The notes under the pieces are model-generated. The model saw nothing but the letters and a program-made list of their open reading frames with translations. It made no database searches and was not told the origin of the DNA. A stretch of 61,440 bases of DNA from the NCBI GenBank assembly GCA_040878325.1, contig JBBDMM010000013.1, positions 1-61,440 on the forward strand, given 5' to 3'. Origin of the DNA: Acidimicrobiia bacterium (GTDB lineage: Bacteria; Actinomycetota; Acidimicrobiia; Spongiisociales; UBA11373). Each line of letters opens with the position of its first letter. The first letter of the stretch is position 1. Positions 1 to 5,808 of the stretch are shown one piece after another. Position numbers and translations under genes: made by a program.

Positions 1-57
<57 letters not shown>

Positions 58-127
58 TCGTAGGGGCCATTGTACGGGGGGGACGAAAGATAAGGCAATG
101 TGAGCCCTCGCCACTGATAACGCCGCT

Positions 128-898
128 TCAGTCGAACTGCACCGACCGCTTGGAAAGGCCGAACCAGAAGCCATCGACGACGCTCCGACCCTCCGGTGAC
201 GAGGCGGCGGCGGCCCCGAGGGCCACGAACAGAGGGGCGAAGTGCTCGGTCCGCGGGTGGGCAATCCGTGCCGCCGGCGCGGTCCGGTCGAAATCGATCA
301 GGGCGTCGACATCCCCTCGCTCGATAGCCCCGGCCAACCAGTCGTCGAACTCCCGCGACCACCCCGGCGGATCCGAATCGGCGCCGAGGTGCCAGTTCAT
401 CTCTCGAAGATTGTGGGTGGCGAAACCGCTGCCGACGATCAGCACACCCTGGTCGCGGAGCGGGGCGAGCCGGGCACCGACATCGAAGAGGACCTTTGGG
501 TCCAATGTGGGCATCGAGATCTGTAGGACCGGAATGTCGGCGTCGGGGTACATCTCCACCAGCGGGACATAGGCGCCATGGTCGAGACCGCGCGCCGGAT
601 CTTGCGCCACCGTCATGCCGGCGGATTCGAGGAGCCGGCTCACCTCAGCGGCGAGGCCAGGCGCTCCCGGCGCGGGGTATTGCACCCGGTAGTAGTGGTC
701 GGGGAAACCCCAGAAGTCATACACCAGCGGCACCGGGGTGGTGGCACCGAGGGTGACGGGCGCCGACTCCCAGTGGGCGGACACCATGATCACCGAGGCG
801 GGCCGGGGCATCGCCGCCGACCAGCGGGCCAACTCCGCCGTCCACATCGGGTCGTCGGCGAGCGGGGGCGCGCCGTGGCTGAGGTAGGTGACGGGCAT
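128..898 (-). CDS. LigB-family extradiol dioxygenase (4,5-DOPA dioxygenase / YgiD type)
   Basis: A protein of 256 residues of the class III extradiol ring-cleavage family, usual length for the stand-alone YgiD/DODA type. Family motifs visible in order are SHGAPPL near the N-terminus, SAHWES, YDFWGFP, LDHGAYVPL and GSGFATHNLRE; their histidines are the expected metal ligands. Such enzymes open catechol-type rings using one metal ion and O2; the substrate here cannot be told. The ATG at 898 puts the conserved SHG at residues 7-9. An in-frame GTG at 919 with GGAGG 13 bases upstream is an alternative start adding seven residues. It is divergent from the ATPase gene at 1196. Confidence 0.85.
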   Translation of the reverse strand: MPVTYLSHGAPPLADDPMWTAELARWSAAMPRPASVIMVSAHWESAPVTLGATTPVPLVYDFWGFPDHYYRVQYPAPGAPGLAAEVSRLLESAGMTVAQDPARGLDHGAYVPLVEMYPDADIPVLQISMPTLDPKVLFDVGARLAPLRDQGVLIVGSGFATHNLREMNWHLGADSDPPGWSREFDDWLAGAIERGDVDALIDFDRTAPAARIAHPRTEHFAPLFVALGAAAASSPEGRSVVDGFWFGLSKRSVQFD

Positions 899-1069
899 TC
901 GAACGTCGTTGAATTCCACGTCCCCAACAACGCCTCCAAGGTCCCCGATTCTTCCCGCCGTGCATGAACCACACCGCGGCACGCCCCCGCAGCGATCGAG
1001 TGGGCGGCGGCAGTGACTGGCACCCACGCGCTGGAGCGGCAGAGCGTGCTCCGGCACCGAAAGCCTCAC

Positions 1070-1092
1070 TTTGACCACAAGGTTCGGTCAAA
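1070..1092. promoter_or_regulatory. inverted repeat TTTGACC-N9-GGTCAAA, operator-like
   Basis: A perfect 7-bp inverted repeat with a 9-base spacer lies in the 297-bp divergent gap (899-1195) between the LigB dioxygenase and the RsbW-like ATPase. Its size and location fit a dimeric regulator site. No other structure stands out in that gap apart from the GGAGGA ribosome site at 1176-1181. No regulator gene is adjacent, so the ligand protein is unknown. Confidence 0.4.
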
Positions 1093-1195
1093 ATGGGTTG
1101 CCCTCGCCCGCAGCCGGGTAAGAGGGGGTGGTGCTCAGCCGACTTTCAAGAGGTCAGCACTTAGAACCAAGATACGGAGGAGGCGGCCCCCGGCC

Positions 1196-1582
1196 ATGCC
1201 GGTGACTACAGAGAAGTGGACATTGCCGGTGAACGTCACGGCCCCAGCCATGGCCCGGTCTGCCGCGTCACCCTTCGCTCAGACACTCGGCCCCGATCGC
1301 AAGAGCGACTTCCTCCTGCTAGTGAGCGAACTCGTCACCAACAGTGTCCGCCACGCCGGACCCATCCCCGTTGATTCGATCGACTTGGTCGTCCACATCG
1401 ACGACAAACGGGCACGGGTCGAGGTGCACGACCCGGGCCCGGCGTTCGAGTTGGCTTTCCGGCAGCCCCAGCCCAGGGACCGGTCGGGGTGGGGCCTATT
1501 CCTCGTCGACACGGTCGCTCAACGCTGGGGCGTGGAGCAGCGGGCGACCACCAACGTCGCCTGGTTCGAGATGGATCTCTAG
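1196..1582 (+). CDS. RsbW-like ATP-binding protein (anti-sigma kinase family), intact ATPase motifs
   Basis: A 128-residue GHKL ATPase fold of the HATPase_c_2/RsbW type. The N-box is seen as SELVTNSVRHA, the G1 box as HDPGPAFE and the G2 box as GWGLFLVDTVAQRWG, so nucleotide and Mg binding should be possible. Proteins of this class bind an alternative sigma factor or phosphorylate an STAS antagonist. It is convergent with the SigB/SigF-type gene that ends at 1683, and an RsbV/RsbU pair lies 2 kb away, making it a good candidate for the active anti-sigma factor of the locus. The ATG at 1196 follows GGAGGA and starts just before the conserved fold. Many actinobacterial paralogues are orphan regulators, so partnership is inferred. 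Confidence 0.85.
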   Translation: MPVTTEKWTLPVNVTAPAMARSAASPFAQTLGPDRKSDFLLLVSELVTNSVRHAGPIPVDSIDLVVHIDDKRARVEVHDPGPAFELAFRQPQPRDRSGWGLFLVDTVAQRWGVEQRATTNVAWFEMDL

Positions 1583-1682
1583 GCCTCGCTTCGCTCGGCC
1601 CGCGATTCGCAATTCGACAGAACGGGTGACCGCGCTCGATGCGGGTCAGCTCGAATCTTGCGGAAGGCGGAAGGCGGAAGGC
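1583..1682. repeat. STOP-adjacent box plus 7-bp arrays (GCRATTC x2; GGAAGGC x3)
   Basis: The whole gap between two convergent stop codons is repeat-like. The box GCCTCGCTTCGCTCGGCC begins at the base after the TAG of the upstream gene (1583-1603 including its tail). Two heptads follow, GCGATTC at 1602-1608 and GCAATTC at 1609-1615. A different array, GGAAGGC three times, fills 1662-1682 and touches the sigma-factor stop codon. It belongs to the window-wide heptad family. Confidence 0.75.
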
Positions 1683-2426
1683 TCAGTCTTCGCCGAGTTG
1701 CGCCCGGGATCGGATCGCCTCGAAGGACCGCGTCAGCAGACGCGAGACGTGCATCTGCGACATCCCCAACTCGGCGGCGATCTCGGTCTGAGTCAGGTCA
1801 TCGAAGAAGCGGAGGTAGAGAATTCGCCGCTGCCGCTCGGGCAGGGCAGCGATAGCCTCGGCCACCGTCCCGAGGCGTTCGGCCAGGCCCAGATCGTCGT
1901 CCGGCGAGGCGAGGTCGTCGATTCGGGCGCGTGATCCCTCCTCGTCCCCTACGGGAGCGTCCAGGGACGCCAGCGTGTAGGTGCGACCGGCATCAAGCGC
2001 CTCGATCACCTCCTCCTCGGACATGTCGGCGGCCTCGGCGAGCTCGGACACCTTCGGAGACCTGCCCAGGCGCTGGCTGAGCTCCTGCTCGAGCTGACCA
2101 ATCAGCAGACTGGCCTGTTTGAGCCCGCGTGGAATACGCATCGCCCAGGCCTTGTCGCGCAGGTGCCGTTTCAGTTCGCCGATGATCGTTGCGGTGGCGT
2201 AGGTGGAGAACTGGACCCCACGAGTGGGGTCGAACCGCTCGATCGTCTTGAGCAGCCCGATATAGGCCACCTGCTCCAGGTCGTCGATGGGCTCACCCTT
2301 ACCGGCAAACCGCTTGGCCAGATAGGACACCAGCCGTTGGTGCTCGCGCACCACCTCCTCGCGGGCGGACTCGTCACCCGCGGCGATGCGCTCCATGAGA
2401 AGGCTCACCCTCTCGCGATCACTCAC
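1683..2426 (-). CDS. SigB/SigF-type general stress RNA polymerase sigma factor
   Basis: A 247-residue group-3 sigma-70 protein with regions 2, 3 and 4. Region 2 is clear (EPIDDLEQVAYIGLLK, GVQFSTYATATIIGELKRHL), region 3 includes RIPRGLKQ, and region 4 ends in the helix-turn-helix LTQTEIAAELGMSQMHVSRL. This is the SigB/SigF/FliA arrangement controlled by partner switching, not an ECF factor. I chose the GTG at 2426 because AGGAG lies about 10 bases upstream and because residues encoded further upstream are low-complexity and cross the palindromic promoter at 2561-2589. The surrounding CsbD, STAS, ATPase and SpoIIE-type phosphatase genes support a general stress role. The promoter suggests autoregulation. 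Confidence 0.9.
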   Translation of the reverse strand: MSDRERVSLLMERIAAGDESAREEVVREHQRLVSYLAKRFAGKGEPIDDLEQVAYIGLLKTIERFDPTRGVQFSTYATATIIGELKRHLRDKAWAMRIPRGLKQASLLIGQLEQELSQRLGRSPKVSELAEAADMSEEEVIEALDAGRTYTLASLDAPVGDEEGSRARIDDLASPDDDLGLAERLGTVAEAIAALPERQRRILYLRFFDDLTQTEIAAELGMSQMHVSRLLTRSFEAIRSRAQLGED

Positions 2427-2560
2427 TGCTGCTGGCGCTCCTGATATTGGGGTGCCAACGAGGCTAACCGCAGGGCCGGCAAGTGCCGACCCTGTACCAA
2501 TTGGCTTCTCGAACTTCCCGAACCGAGCGGCATTCCCTCCTCCGGGGCCGGCGGTGCCGG

Positions 2561-2589
2561 GGTTTACCCGGCGCCCCACCGGGTAAACC
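2561..2589. promoter_or_regulatory. palindromic, two-way SigB/SigF-type promoter
   Basis: GGTTTACCCGG (2561-2571) and CCGGGTAAACC (2579-2589) form a perfect 11-bp inverted repeat around a 7-base centre. Reading rightward gives GTTT (2562-2565), 15 bases, GGGTA (2581-2585), matching the known GTTT-N(14-17)-GGGTA pattern of SigB/SigF promoters. Because the site is palindromic the same promoter is read leftward. The rightward start would fall near 2593, about 26 bases before csbD. The leftward start would give a leader of about 130 bases for the sigma gene. Confidence 0.75.
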
Positions 2590-2618
2590 GCAGGCACCCA
2601 ATAGAGGAGATTCGTCTC

Positions 2619-2849
2619 ATGGATTCGAAGCGAATGCAGCTGGAAGGCAACTGGAAGCAGGCCAAGGGCCGTGTGAAGGAGGCCTGGGGCTCACTGACCG
2701 ACAACGAGGTCGACGAGGCCGAGGGGAACTGGGATCAGTTGGTCGGAAAGATCCAGAAGAAGACGGGCGAGACGATCGACGCCATCGAGCGCAAGCTCGG
2801 GGAGATCGCCGACTCCTTCAGTGACAAGGCCGACCGCAAGGCATCCTGA
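2619..2849 (+). CDS. CsbD family stress protein
   Basis: A 76-residue, charged, helical protein matching the CsbD family along its length: MQLEGNWKQAKGRVKEAWG followed by LTDNEVDEAEGNWDQLVGKIQ. CsbD in Bacillus is a classic SigB-controlled general stress protein of unknown mechanism. A GAGGAGA ribosome site lies about 8 bases before the ATG. The gene sits directly behind the rightward GTTT/GGGTA promoter and 76 bases before the dodecin gene, with a strong terminator after the latter, so the two probably form one stress transcript. Confidence 0.93.
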   Translation: MDSKRMQLEGNWKQAKGRVKEAWGSLTDNEVDEAEGNWDQLVGKIQKKTGETIDAIERKLGEIADSFSDKADRKAS

Positions 2850-2925
2850 GTCCCTTCCTGGCCTGGAGCGCCCGGATACCACCCACCCTCGCGATAGGCT
2901 TCGAAGCCACGCCGAGAGGAGCCTC

Positions 2926-3126
2926 ATGTCGGTAGCCAAGGTCATCGAGATCACGGCCCAGTCGTCCGACGGCTTCGAGGCGGCGATCGCCGAAGGGATC
3001 GCCAAGGCCTCGGAGTCGGTGAAGAACATCCGCCACGCCTGGGTGAAGGACCACGAGGTCCACATCTCCGACGGCAAGGTCACGACATGGCGGGTGAGCC
3101 TCAAGATCACGTTCCTCGTGGAGTAA
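2926..3126 (+). CDS. dodecin family flavin-binding protein
   Basis: A 66-residue protein matching dodecin: VAKVIEITAQSSDGFEAAI, then a short helix, then VKDHEVHISDGKVTTWRVSL and the C-terminal ITFLVE. Dodecins form dodecamers that store or buffer flavin and CoA. The tryptophan in TTWRVSL matches the conserved flavin-stacking residue. The ATG at 2926 follows GAGAGGA and gives the standard length. It is downstream of csbD on the same strand and ahead of the terminator at 3179. Confidence 0.92.
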   Translation: MSVAKVIEITAQSSDGFEAAIAEGIAKASESVKNIRHAWVKDHEVHISDGKVTTWRVSLKITFLVE

Positions 3127-3178
3127 AACCAAAGGCCCCTAGGGGGCGAGCCTGATTCGCGCACCCCCTACGCCTCTA

Positions 3179-3215
3179 CAGACGACCGGCGGACTCGCCG
3201 GTCGTCTGTTTGTTT
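3179..3215 (+). terminator. intrinsic terminator of csbD-dodecin unit
   Basis: A perfect 13-bp stem (CAGACGACCGGCG at 3179-3191 with CGCCGGTCGTCTG at 3196-3208), a GACT loop, and a T-rich tail TTTGTTT. It lies 53 bases after the dodecin stop codon and is one of the best Rho-independent terminators in the window. Confidence 0.88.
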
Positions 3216-3264
3216 GCCGGAAGAGATCCGAGGGAACGCCCCCCTTCTGGAAAGGGGGTCCCCA

Positions 3265-3465
3265 GTGGACATTGCCAGCGAAACGACGATCTTGCGAGGC
3301 ACGAAGGCCAACATCGGCGGGCGCCGGCCGAAGACGGATCTCGACGCCCGGGCCTGTGCCGAGGACGGGTGCCCCACCCGCCTGAGCCGGTACAACATGC
3401 GCCCCCGTTGCTATGCGCACCGAGCCACCAGTTTCCCGCGGACAAGAGGGCGGGCGGTCGAATGA
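3265..3465 (+). CDS. small zinc-ribbon-like actinobacterial protein of unknown function
   Basis: A 66-residue basic protein with the metal-ligand pattern C-x4-C (ACAEDGC) followed 14 residues later by C-x2-H (RCYAHR), in the context TRLSRYNMRPRC. I recall similar short C..C..C..H proteins in Actinobacteria but know no function. The GTG at 3265 has AAAGGGGG six bases upstream; an ATG at 3214 lacks a ribosome site. The SD forms the right arm of a hairpin, CCCCCTT (3240-3246) with AAGGGGG (3252-3258), which could hide it. The gene stands between the stress-operon terminator and the STAS gene that ends at 3491. Confidence 0.6.
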   Translation: MDIASETTILRGTKANIGGRRPKTDLDARACAEDGCPTRLSRYNMRPRCYAHRATSFPRTRGRAVE

Positions 3466-3490
3466 TCCAGCCGGTAGCCGGCCGGGCCGA

Positions 3491-3835
3491 TCAGCTCGCG
3501 TCGCGGGCTGATTCGACCGAGTCGAACACCGGGAACGACTCGTCGAGCTTGGTGAGCGCCAGCAGGCGTCCCGCCGGGCCGTTGTCGGAAACGAGGAGGA
3601 CGGCGGCGCCATCGGACTCGAGGCGGTTGCGGCCATCGATGAGCGTGCCAAGCCCCATGGAGTCCATGAACGAAACGAGGAGCAGGTCGATGATCACCTT
3701 GCCACTGTGGCCGGCGATCTCGTCGAATGCCCGCTTCAGCTCGGTGGCGCCGTTGATGTCGACTTCGCCCGAAACAGCAAGGACGACATCGCTGTCGACT
3801 CGGTCGATGCGGACCGCGCTCGGCCGGTTCTCCAA
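3491..3835 (-). CDS. STAS-domain anti-sigma factor antagonist (RsbV-like)
   Basis: A 114-residue single STAS domain. AVSGEVDINGATEL matches the N-terminal strand-helix, and SFMDSMGLGTLIDGRN contains the family phosphorylation motif D-S-x-G-L, so the acceptor serine is present. Unphosphorylated RsbV-type proteins bind RsbW-type kinases and release the sigma factor. The start is a TTG at 3835 preceded by GGAGGAGA; no ATG or GTG gives this length. It is divergent from the degenerate RsbW-like gene at 3878, with TATACT facing it at 3873-3878 as a possible -10. Confidence 0.88.
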   Translation of the reverse strand: MENRPSAVRIDRVDSDVVLAVSGEVDINGATELKRAFDEIAGHSGKVIIDLLLVSFMDSMGLGTLIDGRNRLESDGAAVLLVSDNGPAGRLLALTKLDESFPVFDSVESARDAS

Positions 3836-3877
3836 GATTCTCTCCTCCGTGATTCGTTCAACGCCTAGCCTTAGTAT

Positions 3878-4285
3878 ATGGCTCGCCCGATGACTACCTC
3901 CCGCCGCGACCCCACCCAGATTGCGATCCCCGCGGACCCGGATCGCCTCGATGTCCTCAGACTGGTCGTGCGGAATGCGTGTGCCCGACGGGGTGCGTCC
4001 GTCGACGAGATCGACGATGCGGCGCTCGCCGTGCATGAAGCGAGCCTCGCCCTGATCGATGCGGGCGCCAGCCGGCTCGAGCTGGAGCTCGGCGGCGATG
4101 AAGGCGAGCTGACGGTGACCATCGGGTCCCCTGCCCCGATCGCGCTCCAACGGGAGGAAGGAATGTCGTTCCGCATCATCGAGGCCGTCGCCGCCGGCGT
4201 CGAGGTGTCCAATGGCGACGGTGGCACTTCGATCACCCTACGACTGCGCGTGGGTGGCGAGCCGGACCCGTCCGCGACCGAGTAG
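3878..4285 (+). CDS. degenerate RsbW-like GHKL protein
   Basis: A 135-residue protein aligning with RsbW-type ATPases from LAVHEASLALIDAG (N-box) to MSFRIIEAVAAGVEV (G2 region) and TSITLRLRV. The N-box asparagine is replaced, the G1 Asp-x-Gly is replaced by GSPAP, and the G2 glycine pattern is lost, so kinase activity looks unlikely. It is 12 bases upstream of the RsbU-like phosphatase gene and divergent from rsbV, which is the normal place for rsbW. It may be a binding-only partner. There is no clear ribosome site before the ATG at 3878; a second ATG follows at 3890. Confidence 0.72.
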   Translation: MARPMTTSRRDPTQIAIPADPDRLDVLRLVVRNACARRGASVDEIDDAALAVHEASLALIDAGASRLELELGGDEGELTVTIGSPAPIALQREEGMSFRIIEAVAAGVEVSNGDGGTSITLRLRVGGEPDPSATE

Positions 4286-4297
4286 CGTCGGCAGCCG

Positions 4298-5632
4298 ATG
4301 ACCGACCCGACGCGACCTTCTCGGGACCCCCTCGAGCTGGTGCCCACTCGGTCCGGCCTCCTTCGGACCCTGGCCGGCCACTTGCTTGAGAGCCGGCTCG
4401 ACGTCGAAGAGACCATCGAAACGGCCGCCGGCGCGGTGATCGGCACTCTCGCCGACTCGTGCACGGTGTTTCTGTTCGAGTACGGGGGTTTCGCGGTGCT
4501 ACGCGCCGCACGCCATCGCGACCCAGCCCTCGAGGCCGCCATCGATCACCTCGCCGAGGCGTACCGACCCGATCCATCGGCCTCAGACGGCTCGCCGGTA
4601 GCCGCAGCACTCGCCGGCCGCGAGATTCGGGCGGATTGGCGTGCCATCCAACCCGCCGACGAGATGACTCGCACGGCCGTAGACGCGCTCAAATCGAAGG
4701 CGTGGCTCGCGCTGCCGCTGCGCGACACGGACGGGCAGATTCTCGGCGCCTTCCGCTTCTCCCGGGGGCGGGAAGAGCCGGCTTTCGACGATGCCGACAC
4801 CGCCGTCGCCCGCGAGATCGCCCAAATGTGCGGGACGGCGATCGCCCGGACCCAGACCGCGCATGCCGACCGGGTGGCAGTCGAACGGTTGTCCCGGGAC
4901 CTCGCCCCCAAGGCATTGCCCGAGATTCCCGGACTCGAGTTGCAGGTTCGGTATCACTCGGGCACGAGCGCGGTAGGAGTGGGTGGGGATTGGTGCGATG
5001 CCCTCCGTATCGGAGACCGGGTCGTGATCGCAGTCGGTGACGCGGCCGGCCACGGTATCGGCGCCGCCGTCACCATGAATGAGGTCGCGGGCGCCCTGCG
5101 TGCATTTGCCTTCGTCGAGTCCGCGGCGGGCATAGTCCGCCAACTCAACCGATATGTCACGGGCCGCCACAGCGCGGAGATGATCACGGCGTGCGTCGTA
5201 GACCTGGACCCGCAATCCAGGAAGGCACGAATCGCCAATGCGGGGCACATGCCCCCGATCCTTGCGGCAAAGCGCACCACCAAGTATCTGGACAAGGGGA
5301 GGACCGCACCTCTGGGGAGCGGCAAGGCGAGCATCCGATTCCGTCCAGCCAAACTCCGGCTGGATCCCGGTGATCGCCTGTTCCTCTACACCGACGGGCT
5401 GGTCGAGCGGCGGGGTGAAGTGATCGACATCGGCATCGACCGGCTGGTTCGCACGGTGGTGGACGCTCCCGATGACCTCAGTCGAGCGTGTGACTACATC
5501 CTCGACCGCATGGCCCCGACTGAAGGGTTCACCGACGATGTCGCCCTATTCGGGATAAAACTGAGCCCGACTGCGGGGCCGGCGCCGGCACCGGGTTTGA
5601 GACTGTGGCCCGGTGGGAAGAAGGATGGGTAA
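4298..5632 (+). CDS. GAF domain-containing PP2C/SpoIIE phosphatase (RsbU-like)
   Basis: A 444-residue protein. A GAF domain covers roughly residues 25-190; a SpoIIE/PP2C catalytic domain covers about 205-430. Catalytic motifs are GGDWCD (metal-binding Asp; Cys where Tyr is usual), GDAAGHG, NAGHMPP, LFLYTDGLVE and TDDVALF. Such enzymes remove phosphate from the STAS serine when their sensor domain is stimulated, which activates the sigma factor. With the STAS gene, two RsbW-like genes and the sigma gene nearby it completes a partner-switching module. It starts 12 bases after the preceding gene and is followed by the short membrane protein at 5648. Confidence 0.9.
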   Translation: MTDPTRPSRDPLELVPTRSGLLRTLAGHLLESRLDVEETIETAAGAVIGTLADSCTVFLFEYGGFAVLRAARHRDPALEAAIDHLAEAYRPDPSASDGSPVAAALAGREIRADWRAIQPADEMTRTAVDALKSKAWLALPLRDTDGQILGAFRFSRGREEPAFDDADTAVAREIAQMCGTAIARTQTAHADRVAVERLSRDLAPKALPEIPGLELQVRYHSGTSAVGVGGDWCDALRIGDRVVIAVGDAAGHGIGAAVTMNEVAGALRAFAFVESAAGIVRQLNRYVTGRHSAEMITACVVDLDPQSRKARIANAGHMPPILAAKRTTKYLDKGRTAPLGSGKASIRFRPAKLRLDPGDRLFLYTDGLVERRGEVIDIGIDRLVRTVVDAPDDLSRACDYILDRMAPTEGFTDDVALFGIKLSPTAGPAPAPGLRLWPGGKKDG

Positions 5633-5647
5633 CCCAACGGAGGCACC

Positions 5648-5806
5648 ATGATTTTCAACACCCGGAACCTGTTCTTTGCCGCACTTGGCGCGGCTGCCAT
5701 GTACTTCCTCGATCCGACCGCTGGCACGGCCCGGCGCGAATCGATGAAGCGGAAGGCCCACTCGGCTTACGAAGAGGGCGCCGACAAGATTCGGTCGGTG
5801 GCCTGA
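5648..5806 (+). CDS. small YtxH-like membrane-anchored protein
   Basis: A 52-residue ORF beginning at an ATG with GGAGG five bases upstream, 15 bases after the RsbU-like gene. Residues 8-22 are hydrophobic (LFFAALGAAAMYFLDP) and run into a basic segment, TAGTARRESMKRKA. The pattern of one membrane helix, LDP, G and an RR/K-rich tail recurs in small YtxH-type stress proteins. It overlaps nothing and ends two bases before the convergent UPF0182 gene. The function is unknown; co-expression with the stress module is inferred from spacing. Confidence 0.65.
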   Translation: MIFNTRNLFFAALGAAAMYFLDPTAGTARRESMKRKAHSAYEEGADKIRSVA

Positions 5807-5808
5807 CC

